Positions 7,337-15,456 of a stretch of DNA of 64,000 nt are shown here, in pieces. The notes below the pieces were generated by a model. The model was given only the letters and a program-made list of their open reading frames with translations. It did no database searches and had not been told where the DNA came from. Both the position numbers and the translations under genes were made by a program. How positions within the stretch are numbered: the first letter of the stretch is position 1; each line of letters opens with the position of its first letter. The stretch is taken from assembly GCA_002281575.1 (NCBI GenBank), contig NCGN01000004.1, positions 1 through 64,000 on the forward strand, given 5' to 3'. Source of the DNA: Sphingobacteriia bacterium 28-36-52 (lineage in GTDB: Bacteria; Bacteroidota; Bacteroidia; Chitinophagales; Chitinophagaceae).

Positions 7337-8596
7337 ATGATTCCAGAGCCAAGATTTTACCTAAAAAATCAGAAATCAAGTGAACCTACACTCATTTATT
7401 TAGATGTGAGGTATACAAGTTTAGAAGGAGTTGAAAGGTTTACATTGACTACGGGGGAAAAAATCCGACCTGAAGAATGGAACTTTTCTACTCAAAGAGC
7501 AATTGTAAGTAAGCATTTACAAAAGAATAGTAGCCTTAATTTTTGGCTTGAGAAAATGGTCAACACTTTTAAGTCTGAGTTTAGAAATTTTCAGATAAAT
7601 GGTATAATTCCAACTGCAGCTATTTTAAAGGAAAAGGTAAATGGGATATTAAATATTATTCCAATAACTGTACCTGACTCTCCAATTCAGAAACTTGAGT
7701 TATTCCCCTTCATAGAACAATTTATTAAAGATTGCATACCTGTTAGAAAAGAAGCTACCATAAAAACGTATTGGGGTACTTATAGAAAGATGCAACAATT
7801 TGCAGAAAAACTTGGTGTCAAAAACTTTGAATATAAAGACATCACTTTAGAATGGCGCAGTCAATTCATCAGTTTTTTGCAGTCAAAAGGGGTTAGTCGT
7901 AATACTGAAGGTAAGCATATCAAAACAATAAAGGTTTTCATGAACGAAGCAACTGAAAGGAATTTAAACACAAATATTGCTTTCAGAAGTAAAGGTTTCC
8001 AAAAACCGAATGAAGAAACACAAAAGATTTTTCTAACAATGGAAAAAATTAATAAACTAGCTGATCTTGACTTATCGAATAATACTTTGTATGATATAAT
8101 TAGAGACTATTTTATAATTAGTTGTTTAACTGCTCTACGTTTTTCTGATGTTATACGGATAAGGAAAGAAAATATTAAGAAAAATTTTATTGAAATTAAA
8201 ACAGTTAAGACTGGCCAAGGGGTAGTTATTCCAATTGCTCCACTTGTAAAAAATATTTTAATTAAATATAATTATGAATTGCCAAAAGCACCATGTAATC
8301 AGGTCTTTAACCGTTATTTAAAAGAAATAGGAAAGAAGGCGGGATTAAATGATTCAATTCAAATAACAAGAACAATTGGTGGCATAAAGAAGTCGGAAAT
8401 AAAATTTGAATGGGAGCTATTAAGTAGCCATGTTGGTAGACGTAGTCTTATAAGCAATTGTATTTTAGAAGGTGTTAACACATCTAGCTTGATGGTATTA
8501 AGTGCTCATAAGTCTCTACGTTCATTCCAGAGTTATGTAAGAATTAGTCAGCAGCAAAATGCTGAGGCACTGACTAAGTATTCAATCTTTTCGTAA
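7337..8596 (+). CDS. Tyrosine recombinase / site-specific integrase
   Basis: The 419-residue protein has the three-part Bacteroidota integrase layout: an N-terminal arm-DNA-binding domain (about 5-90), a SAM-like core-binding domain (about 122-212), and a C-terminal catalytic domain (about 230-410). Catalytic residues that can be placed are R268 (TALRFSD), H365 and R368 (SSHVGRR), H391 (LSAHKS) and the nucleophile Y400 (FQSYVRI), with K291 a candidate for the beta-hairpin lysine. All are present. The gene is adjacent to the attL repeat, so this enzyme most likely inserted the element into tRNA-Arg and can excise it together with the HTH protein downstream. Confidence 0.95.
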   Translation: MIPEPRFYLKNQKSSEPTLIYLDVRYTSLEGVERFTLTTGEKIRPEEWNFSTQRAIVSKHLQKNSSLNFWLEKMVNTFKSEFRNFQINGIIPTAAILKEKVNGILNIIPITVPDSPIQKLELFPFIEQFIKDCIPVRKEATIKTYWGTYRKMQQFAEKLGVKNFEYKDITLEWRSQFISFLQSKGVSRNTEGKHIKTIKVFMNEATERNLNTNIAFRSKGFQKPNEETQKIFLTMEKINKLADLDLSNNTLYDIIRDYFIISCLTALRFSDVIRIRKENIKKNFIEIKTVKTGQGVVIPIAPLVKNILIKYNYELPKAPCNQVFNRYLKEIGKKAGLNDSIQITRTIGGIKKSEIKFEWELLSSHVGRRSLISNCILEGVNTSSLMVLSAHKSLRSFQSYVRISQQQNAEALTKYSIFS

Positions 8597-8768
8597 AAAT
8601 ATTTTCAATTGATAGGAAAGTTTTTAAATTCTTTTCATTTTGCCCCTGTAACCTTAAATAAAGTCAAAAATTGTAGAATAATGAGCCTTGAACTGACAAT
8701 CCAATGCTTGTAGAAAGATCGGAGTAAAACGGCAAAAGCCAAAGTTTTAACAATTTTAAACTGATTTT

Positions 8769-9056
8769 ATGTCACAAACATTTATTGAAATTTACACTAT
8801 TGATGTACTAAGAGAGTTTATCAATAGTGCAGTTAAAGAAGCTGTAACTAGCTTAATTCCAATAGCGGAAGAAAAGAAAGATAATCCGCTATTAACTAAA
8901 AAAGAGGCAGCTAAATACCTTGGAGTCTCTATTGTTACGATGTCCAAGTATGTAAAGCAAGGACAAATAAAAGCTGTTACTATCTCTGGCAGCCGTCAAC
9001 GTTTCTGGCAAGAGGATTTAGATAAATCCTTAAAAATAATGAGGTGTTATCGCTAA
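8769..9056 (+). CDS. Helix-turn-helix DNA-binding protein, excisionase-like
   Basis: The 95-residue protein has a MerR/excisionase-type winged helix in its second half: LTKKEAAKYLGVSIVTMSKYV, then a wing ending GSRQRFWQEDLDK. Proteins with this fold occur directly after integrases in many Bacteroidota elements and act as excisionases or as regulators of mobilisation genes. The N-terminal 40 residues look helical and may dimerise. The 172-base gap before it holds no gene that I can support. The excisionase role is inferred from position and size. Confidence 0.8.
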   Translation: MSQTFIEIYTIDVLREFINSAVKEAVTSLIPIAEEKKDNPLLTKKEAAKYLGVSIVTMSKYVKQGQIKAVTISGSRQRFWQEDLDKSLKIMRCYR

Positions 9057-9088
9057 TGTGATAATTTCTCGTCCCATTTTCCCATAGC

Positions 9089-9108
9089 GTCCCGCAAAAA
9101 TGTGGGAC
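9089..9108. promoter_or_regulatory. Hairpin upstream of the primase-helicase gene
   Basis: GTCCCGC (9089-9095) pairs with GTGGGAC (9102-9108), with one G-U pair and a six-base loop. Just upstream, at 9072-9085, is TCCCATTTTCCCAT, which recurs with one change at 11235-11248 after the gene. The GTG at 9102 lies inside the stem and is therefore a poor start candidate. Confidence 0.45.
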
Positions 9109-9137
9109 ACATCAATGTCACAAATAAAATAAAATAT

Positions 9138-11231
9138 ATGTTAAGTATTACAGAAAAAAAAGAGTTAATAACGAAAGCAACAGCCAATGGAAAATTGTAT
9201 TATACGTGTTTAATACCAAATCTTAAACAGAAAGATTATGATTCATTCAAAACTGTATCCAACCCCTGTCGCATAGATAGAAAAGCTAGTTTGAGTGTAT
9301 ATCGCAATAAGGATTTTAATAAATGGTTACATAAAGATTTTGGGGATAGCAACTATCACGGTGACATGTTCGATTTTGCTGCAAAGTTTTATGGAATGGA
9401 TATTAAAACTCAGTTTCCCGAGATTATGGATAAAATGTGGGTGGAGCTACAGTTGGACAAGGTTGAACATGTTGTATTGGAAAAATTGGCAATCGGATGG
9501 GATGGCACAAATAACGTGTTTTATTCAGGTATAAAAATACCTATTGCAAAATACTCAAGTACCCAATCATTCAAAAAAGATGACGATAAAGAAGAGGAAC
9601 CATTATTGTTTTACAATGAAATCCCAGAAAATGAATTGACCATATTAGAAAAGGAGTTTTTAGCTAAAACTGGAATCAGCATTTCGATAATGAATCAATA
9701 TGGAGTACATTTCATTAATCACTATTCTGAAGTTTACGAAGACCCAGCAAAGACTAAGCGTAGGAATAAACCAAATTCGATTGTATGGATAGTTTATGAC
9801 TTCAAAAAATATTATAAGATTTATCAGCCAAATCCTAAAAGATTTTGGTATGTCGGCAAGAAAAAAGGAGTTCAATTATTTGGAACACCACAGATTGAAT
9901 CCCAATTTGAAACTCTAACACCCTTATATCTTTCCGCTGGTGAAAAAGATACTCTAGTATTACTGAGCAAAGGTTACAAAGCAATGTGCTTAAATAGTGA
10001 AACACAGTTTGTTAATCAAGAGATGTATAATAGCTGGCGTAATAATAATTACGATATAATTGTAGCATACGATAATGATGCCACTGGTACTGCACAGGCA
10101 AATAAATTGCATACCGAATTTGGAGTAAAATATATTCAATGGCCTGAATGGCTTAAAGAAAAGGGCGGCAAAGATGTGACTGATTTTTTTGCTTTGGGTG
10201 GTACTAAAGAGGAATTTGAAATACTTTGTCTAATTAAACCGATTGAAATCAAGCAAGAGTGCAGACTTTCTGTTAGAACGGCTTTACAAAGACTAAAAGA
10301 TGCGGAGGGTTGTCCAGATATTATATCACACGCAGATGTACTTTTCCAATCTAATGAATTGACTATCTTATTTGGTGATACTGGAAAAGGAAAAAGCATT
10401 TTTGCTGTAGGTCTGGCAGATGCAATCAGCAAGGGAACTTCCTTTATGGGTCTTGAAAATAAATGTGAACCTTTAATTGTACTGTTTTATGATTTTGAAT
10501 TATCAGATAAACAGTTTCAAAAAAGATATAGCAATTTAAATGGAGTTTTCTATCAGTTTAATGATAACCTTTTCATTGATAATTTTGATCTCTCTTCTAT
10601 TGATCTAAGTGATAAGAAAGTGGTGTTGGAAGAAGAATTAATGAAAAAAATAAGACTTGATTTGCATGCAACAGGCGCTAAGGTTTTAATTATTGATAAT
10701 ATAACCTTTTTAACTGCATTCTCTACTGAAGATGGGCAAGTAGCAATGAAATTGATGAGGTTATTAAAAGAACTCAAAACAACAGAGGGTATTTCAGTAT
10801 TAGTTTTAGCACACACCCCAAAGCGTTTTGGCCTTGGTGGAATCACTTCTACGGATATAGCGGGTTCTAAGCACCTTTCGAACTTCGCAGATTCAGTCAT
10901 GGCTCTCGGCGCATCGAAGAAAGACACTAATATCAGATACTTAATTCAGACCAAGGCAAGTCGTACTGGAGAAGTTAAATATGATGCAGAGAATGTTATT
11001 CTATGCGAGATAGAAAAAGAGGATTCATTTCTTACTCTCTCATTTAAAGGTTATGGCAAGGAACAGGAACACTTAGTACCAATGACCAACGATACACAAG
11101 AGGAGATGAAAAAGAAAGCAATTGAATTAAAAGAAATGGGTAAATCTTATCAAATGATTGCAGAGGAATTAGGGACAAGTAAATCAACTGTAGGTAGATG
11201 GTTTGCTCCACCAGTAGCAACAAAGAATTAA
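9138..11231 (+). CDS. Toprim / RecA-like primase-helicase of the element
   Basis: The protein has 697 residues from ATG 9138. That start is preceded by an A-rich leader and avoids the hairpin containing the GTG at 9102. The N-terminal part resembles zinc-free primase-like domains. A Toprim fold follows, with LSAGEKDTL near residue 267 and AYDNDATG near residue 310. Then comes a RepA-type AAA ATPase with Walker A FGDTGKGKS (about 412-420), a Walker B-like hydrophobic strand ending IIDN, and a sensor segment LVLAHTPKRFG. The C-terminus has a Hin-like helix-turn-helix (YQMIAEELGTSKSTVGRW). It probably initiates or supports replication of the excised element (inference). Confidence 0.82.
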   Translation: MLSITEKKELITKATANGKLYYTCLIPNLKQKDYDSFKTVSNPCRIDRKASLSVYRNKDFNKWLHKDFGDSNYHGDMFDFAAKFYGMDIKTQFPEIMDKMWVELQLDKVEHVVLEKLAIGWDGTNNVFYSGIKIPIAKYSSTQSFKKDDDKEEEPLLFYNEIPENELTILEKEFLAKTGISISIMNQYGVHFINHYSEVYEDPAKTKRRNKPNSIVWIVYDFKKYYKIYQPNPKRFWYVGKKKGVQLFGTPQIESQFETLTPLYLSAGEKDTLVLLSKGYKAMCLNSETQFVNQEMYNSWRNNNYDIIVAYDNDATGTAQANKLHTEFGVKYIQWPEWLKEKGGKDVTDFFALGGTKEEFEILCLIKPIEIKQECRLSVRTALQRLKDAEGCPDIISHADVLFQSNELTILFGDTGKGKSIFAVGLADAISKGTSFMGLENKCEPLIVLFYDFELSDKQFQKRYSNLNGVFYQFNDNLFIDNFDLSSIDLSDKKVVLEEELMKKIRLDLHATGAKVLIIDNITFLTAFSTEDGQVAMKLMRLLKELKTTEGISVLVLAHTPKRFGLGGITSTDIAGSKHLSNFADSVMALGASKKDTNIRYLIQTKASRTGEVKYDAENVILCEIEKEDSFLTLSFKGYGKEQEHLVPMTNDTQEEMKKKAIELKEMGKSYQMIAEELGTSKSTVGRWFAPPVATKN

Positions 11232-11242
11232 TCATCCCATTA

Positions 11243-11280
11243 TCCCATCGTCTCATGTAACCCTTACTGAGACGGTGGGA
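11243..11280. terminator. Hairpin after the primase-helicase gene
   Basis: TCCCATCGTCTCA (11243-11255) pairs with TGAGACGGTGGGA (11268-11280): 13 pairs, one of them G-U, with a 12-base loop. The tract after it is CTTTGGTTAAATAATATTTT, so the T-run is weak. It could be a terminator or a structured element paired with the hairpin before the gene. Confidence 0.5.
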
Positions 11281-11425
11281 CTTTGGTTAAATAATATTTT
11301 AATAAAAAATATTATTTGCAATGATGTTATTATAATTTTTATTATTTGCTTTTTTTCGAAATTTTACCACAATAGTATTTCCATCTGATTTGAAAAGTAA
11401 TTTTGAATGAATCAAACATATACCA

Positions 11426-11764
11426 ATGAATCAAATTACATTAAACAAACTCAAATCTTTTTCTAAAATAAATCGTACGACTATTGCAGATATATTTCTC
11501 GAGGGATTGATAGAACATAAGGGAAAGAAAGGAGTCGTATCATTTGAACTCGATGATTCTGGTGAAATAATAGGACTAGGCTACTACGTAATTGATCGCC
11601 GGAAATTAAAATTTGCCAATCTTTCTGCTTCTAAAAAGAATAGTAGAAACGCAATTCCTATTTATTGGGAGATCACTAAAGAAGGAGAAAGAGTGACTGC
11701 TGCAAAAGAACTCTTTACATTACCAATAATTGGACAATATCATTCACTGAAAATAGGTTCTTAG
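11426..11764 (+). CDS. Hypothetical protein, 112 aa
   Basis: I do not recognise this family. The N-terminus (TLNKLKSFSKINRTTIADIFLEGLIEH) looks helical. The middle (VVSFELDDSGEIIGLGYYVIDRRKLKFANL) looks like a beta-hairpin, and a charged C-terminal half follows. There is no signal peptide, membrane segment or cysteine. It lies in the element after the primase-helicase gene, 38 bases ahead of another small gene, and the two are probably co-transcribed. Base composition is AT-rich like the rest of the element. Confidence 0.6.
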   Translation: MNQITLNKLKSFSKINRTTIADIFLEGLIEHKGKKGVVSFELDDSGEIIGLGYYVIDRRKLKFANLSASKKNSRNAIPIYWEITKEGERVTAAKELFTLPIIGQYHSLKIGS

Positions 11765-11802
11765 GAAAAGAGTACTTTCCTTATCAGCTTTGCAAAAAAA
11801 AT

Positions 11803-12024
11803 ATGACCCAAGATAATTATGAAGAGTTAAAAATAATAGTTAATGATTTTGAGTTTGGCAGAGTAAACAAGCACTTGAGGAAAATCTTTATTATCTATCT
11901 GCAAAGTGAATATAAAAACTTGCCTATAGATTTTGCAGATGTACTTATTGATTTTGAACAACTTTTTGATCTATTAGACTTTTTGGGGAAATGGAGTAAT
12001 CCAAATTTGTGCCCAAATCAATAG
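11803..12024 (+). CDS. Hypothetical protein, 73 aa
   Basis: This is a small acidic, apparently all-helical protein (DNYEELKIIVNDFEFG, then FADVLIDFEQLFDLLDFLGKW). It has no recognisable domain, signal peptide or metal site. It sits directly after the 112-aa gene and converges on the XRE regulator. It could be a small element-encoded accessory or anti-restriction-type protein, but nothing in the sequence shows this. Confidence 0.5.
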   Translation: MTQDNYEELKIIVNDFEFGRVNKHLRKIFIIYLQSEYKNLPIDFADVLIDFEQLFDLLDFLGKWSNPNLCPNQ

Positions 12025-12082
12025 GATTTTTCAAAAAATAGTTAACGTCACTAGTAAATTTAAAAAGACATAAAGTTTGTTT

Positions 12083-12319
12083 TTATTTTTTTGACTTAAA
12101 GTCGACTATGGTTTTTAAATCACTTTTCAAGGCTTCAGCAATTACGAATAAAGTTGATATTGTAGGATTGGTTTCTCCTCTTTCAATTCGACCAATTTGT
12201 GATAATGGTATATCTGCCTCATTTGCTAGCTCCTCTTGTGATATTTGAAGCTCTAAGCGAAGAGTTCTGATACGTTCACCTAATGCTTTAACTAGCTTTT
12301 TATTTTTTACATTAATCAC
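12083..12319 (-). CDS. XRE-family transcriptional regulator, 78 aa
   Basis: This is a single-domain Cro/CI-type helix-turn-helix: ISQEELANEADIPLSQIGRIE spans the recognition helix, and NPTISTLFVIAEAL forms the following helices. There is no effector or peptidase domain. It is divergent from the membrane protein gene at 12406. The 86-base region between them holds two palindromes that are candidate operators, so it probably represses itself and that gene (inference). Confidence 0.88.
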   Translation of the reverse strand: MINVKNKKLVKALGERIRTLRLELQISQEELANEADIPLSQIGRIERGETNPTISTLFVIAEALKSDLKTIVDFKSKK

Positions 12320-12321
12320 AT

Positions 12322-12368
12322 GCCCAAATTGGGCTATTTGTATATTTTGAATAGACGCATATATGCGT
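12322..12368. promoter_or_regulatory. Two candidate operator palindromes between the XRE gene and the membrane protein gene
   Basis: GCCCAA-A-TTGGGC lies at 12322-12334, touching the XRE start. ACGCATATATGCGT lies at 12355-12368 and is a perfect 14-bp palindrome. Both fit the size of dimeric XRE operators; which one is bound cannot be told from sequence. Confidence 0.55.
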
Positions 12369-12405
12369 TATTTTATTACTTACTTTTAACATACAATATT
12401 TTGCA

Positions 12406-13857
12406 ATGAATGATTTCTATACTTCACGGCCATTAAAAAGCAAAACAACAGCCATTTTGCTGACTTTTTTCTTCGGTCCAATAGGTTTACTTTATGCTTC
12501 GGTTTCTGCAAGTTTGAAAATGATAATAGGCTTCCCAATTTTACTTTTTTTGGTAATTGGATTTGGCATATTAACTGAAATACCAGTTTTGTCTGGATTT
12601 ACTGTAGTCGTTTTATTGTTCTTCTTAGTATTTTATTGGCCAATAAGTATAATTTGGGCTAGCATAGCAGTAGATAAATACAATAGGGAAATATTGGAAG
12701 AAGAGTATTTATCACAGCAACAACAATTAAATAGCCAACAATCATTTGATTCAAAATCATCTTTACAAATAGATAATCCTTCACTGGAAGAAAAGACTGT
12801 TTTTTTGCATAATGAAATTTCAAAACTTAAATCTAAATATGGTAATAAGGAAATTACAGAAGTTGAATACGCAATAAAAAAGGATAAACTAGAAAAGCAA
12901 ATTGAAATTATAAAACATAATTTGTCTGATACAACTTTAGAAAGTTATTCTGAAGATGAAGAAGCCAATGAAAAAATTGAAAAAAAAGGAGTTTCATATT
13001 TAGTAATTTTCATCTTGGTAGCACTTATCCCAATAAGTCTTATTGGCTATCAAAAAGGGTGGTTTTTTGATAGGTATGGGAATGATAAGACAAAAATTAA
13101 AGATCAAATTGAAAAGACATATTTTGGTATAGCTAATGGAGCATATACTTCATCTACAATTAATGGCATTGGTTCAGACCAGATGCCATTTTATAATTTA
13201 AATTTCAGCAATGTTGCTCTAATGGGTCTTGCACCTTTGGCAAACATACTTGGTGCTAAATTTCAGATAGAGGCAAAAAATATAGATGTATATAAATTTA
13301 TTGATGATAATACTGCAAATGTAAAATATAATTTGTTTGTATATTCTGGAAGCGACACCAGTAGCATTGATATTGATATGGTAGTAAAAAAGATTGGTGG
13401 TAGTTGGAAATTGGATGGCGAAAAGTTTATAGGAATGAAGTCTGAGCAATCAAAAGATCAAAAAGAAAATAGTAAATCAGAAATATCTATTAACTATGAT
13501 AATTATATAAATAAAGAATTTATAAATAATCCCAATAGTACTGCTTGGAAAATAATAGCTTATAGGGATGATGTAAGTACTTTAGATACAGAATTTCAAA
13601 AGATAGAATTTGAACGAAGTTTAATTTTTAATGGCAAGAAAATTTATATGATTGTAGATGGAAGGATTGATAAAGTCTGGAACAAGGTAAAAGAATATTA
13701 CGATGATGAATATTTAGTAATCAAAACTAAAGAGGGTTATACAATATCTCAATTTGGAAATATTACAATAACAGATCCTAATAAATACTCTATTCAATAC
13801 GATGGATACAGCGTACCAATAAAAGAAATAACAATTGAAAAATCACTAATTCGATAA
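12406..13857 (+). CDS. Membrane protein with SHOCT-like segment and C-terminal extracytoplasmic domain, 483 aa
   Basis: The N-terminal region has about three hydrophobic segments (near 14-32, 38-60 and 62-85). A charged cytoplasmic linker follows, with a helical SHOCT-like motif (about 130-170: EISKLKSKYGNKEITEVEY). One further membrane segment (about 196-214) precedes a C-terminal domain of about 270 residues that looks beta-rich and would lie outside the cytoplasm. The overall family is not recognised. Its position between the XRE regulator and the Dnd operon suggests element cargo. A membrane sensor or a defence-associated effector are both possible, but neither is shown by the sequence. 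Confidence 0.6.
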   Translation: MNDFYTSRPLKSKTTAILLTFFFGPIGLLYASVSASLKMIIGFPILLFLVIGFGILTEIPVLSGFTVVVLLFFLVFYWPISIIWASIAVDKYNREILEEEYLSQQQQLNSQQSFDSKSSLQIDNPSLEEKTVFLHNEISKLKSKYGNKEITEVEYAIKKDKLEKQIEIIKHNLSDTTLESYSEDEEANEKIEKKGVSYLVIFILVALIPISLIGYQKGWFFDRYGNDKTKIKDQIEKTYFGIANGAYTSSTINGIGSDQMPFYNLNFSNVALMGLAPLANILGAKFQIEAKNIDVYKFIDDNTANVKYNLFVYSGSDTSSIDIDMVVKKIGGSWKLDGEKFIGMKSEQSKDQKENSKSEISINYDNYINKEFINNPNSTAWKIIAYRDDVSTLDTEFQKIEFERSLIFNGKKIYMIVDGRIDKVWNKVKEYYDDEYLVIKTKEGYTISQFGNITITDPNKYSIQYDGYSVPIKEITIEKSLIR

Positions 13858-13881
13858 AATCAATATGGGCCATTATATCAT

Positions 13882-13989
13882 ATGTTGAATTTATCAGCGA
13901 TTTTCCTGCAAATTGATAACCAAGCCGCTATGTGCGTCATTATCACTCGTAATGGTAAACAAATTAGTCTCGGTAAATCTTATTTATAA
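13882..13989 (+). pseudogene. Possible remnant of an integrase arm-binding domain, 35 codons
   Basis: A short frame reads SAIFLQIDNQAAMC, then VIITRNGKQISLGKSYL, then stops. The spacing and the RNGKQISLG phrase resemble the first beta-sheet of Bacteroidota tyrosine recombinases. It is very short, so this may be chance. The rest of the 210-base gap before dndC holds nothing else I can support except a TATCTTTA at 14014, a weak match to the -7 promoter motif. Confidence 0.25.
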
Positions 13990-14067
13990 AACAATTAATT
14001 TAGTATTAAATCTTATCTTTAAAGTCCCCCTTATTGATATTAGTTTAATATAAGAGCCCCTTTTTAT

Positions 14068-15390
14068 ATGTCTATAGCATTACAAATCAGTCACATAGAG
14101 TCTGAAATTATTGATCAATACTTATTTGATGAAAATCCAGATAGACCATGGATAATTGGGTTCAGTGGTGGTAAAGATTCTACTTTACTATTACATTTAG
14201 TTTGGAATTCACTTCGTAAAATCGAAGCGGGTCTTTTATCAAGACCAATTTATGTGGTTTGTAATGATACATTGGTTGAAAATCCAAAAATTGCGACTTT
14301 TATTGACGCTACTCTAAAAAAAATTGAAAAAGCCGCAAATCTACAGTCATTGAATATTCGAGTAGTTAGAACTGCACCAAGACTCGAAGATACATTTTGG
14401 GTGAACTTAATTGGTAAAGGGTATCCTGCACCAAACAAATTTTATCGTTGGTGTACAGATAGATTAAAAATAAATCCAACAACTCGATTTATTCTTGAAC
14501 AAGTTAGTGAAAAAGGGGAAGCTATAATTCTCTTAGGGACAAGAAGCGATGAGAGTAGTAGTCGTTCAGCTTCGATAAAAAAGCATGAAATAAAAGGTCA
14601 AAGACTCAGAAAACATATTTTACCTAATGCTTATGTTTTTGCACCAATTAAGGATATTGAAACAGATGACTTATGGCAATATCTTTTACAAAATCCAGCA
14701 CCATGGGGAGGTAGTCATCGAAACTTAATTACATTATACAGAAATGCGACTGGTGGCGATTGTCCGTTAGTTATTGATACTACAACCCCAAGTTGTGGAA
14801 ATAGCCGATTTGGATGTTGGGTATGTACCGTAGTCAAAAAAGACAAGAGTATGGACGCCTTAATTGATAACGGGGAAGAATGGATGATACCGCTTCAAGA
14901 ATTACGTGATTTCTTAGTTGAAACCAGAGACAACCCTGAGAAGTATCGTGAAAAAAGAAGGAGAAATGGAACAGAAACTGAAGGAATTTGGGGCCCATAC
15001 AATTATGACACTCGTGCTGAAATTTTAAGGAGATTATTAATTGCTCAAAAAGAAATTCACGAAACAGAGGGTATTGATTTAATAACCCAACAAGAAATGG
15101 TGTTGATCCAATATCATTGGTTTAGGGATGCTTTTTTTAATAAACGTGTTTCTACAATTTACAACCGTATTTATAAAACAAATATTGATATGAGTAAACA
15201 GGAAGAAAAATTCAAAAAAGAAAGCGAGCTGCTTCGCAAAAGTTGCAAGCAAGAGCCAAATGATGTTGAATTAATTCAAGATCTGTTGGCTTTGCAAAAA
15301 ACAAAAACCTTGATGATACGTAAAAGGGGACTTCAAGCAGATATTGAGAACCGTTTAGATCAATATATAGCAGAAAGTAAAAATCAGTAG
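14068..15390 (+). CDS. dndC: DndC-type PAPS-reductase-family sulfurtransferase (DNA phosphorothioation)
   Basis: The 440-residue protein has the ATP pyrophosphatase loop SGGKDST at 33-39 and the substrate region YRWCTDRLK (C129). A cysteine group at C232, C243, C250 and C253 (DCPL, SCGNSRFGCWVC) probably holds the iron-sulfur cluster known in DndC. In Dnd systems this enzyme activates and transfers sulfur for replacing a non-bridging phosphate oxygen in DNA. It is somewhat shorter than many DndC proteins. The sulfur donor DndA is not encoded here, so a chromosomal cysteine desulfurase must supply it (inference). It is the first gene of the operon, with dndD 66 bases downstream. Confidence 0.93.
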   Translation: MSIALQISHIESEIIDQYLFDENPDRPWIIGFSGGKDSTLLLHLVWNSLRKIEAGLLSRPIYVVCNDTLVENPKIATFIDATLKKIEKAANLQSLNIRVVRTAPRLEDTFWVNLIGKGYPAPNKFYRWCTDRLKINPTTRFILEQVSEKGEAIILLGTRSDESSSRSASIKKHEIKGQRLRKHILPNAYVFAPIKDIETDDLWQYLLQNPAPWGGSHRNLITLYRNATGGDCPLVIDTTTPSCGNSRFGCWVCTVVKKDKSMDALIDNGEEWMIPLQELRDFLVETRDNPEKYREKRRRNGTETEGIWGPYNYDTRAEILRRLLIAQKEIHETEGIDLITQQEMVLIQYHWFRDAFFNKRVSTIYNRIYKTNIDMSKQEEKFKKESELLRKSCKQEPNDVELIQDLLALQKTKTLMIRKRGLQADIENRLDQYIAESKNQ

Positions 15391-15456
15391 AAAATATTAA
15401 CTGTTGGTTAAAATTTAACTGGGCAAAATAATTTACCAAAACGAATTTGTATTGTT

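Noticed and set aside
9102..9137. GTG start for the primase-helicase at 9102
   Set aside because: The GTG lies in the 3' arm of a hairpin, and an ATG at 9138 follows an A-rich leader.
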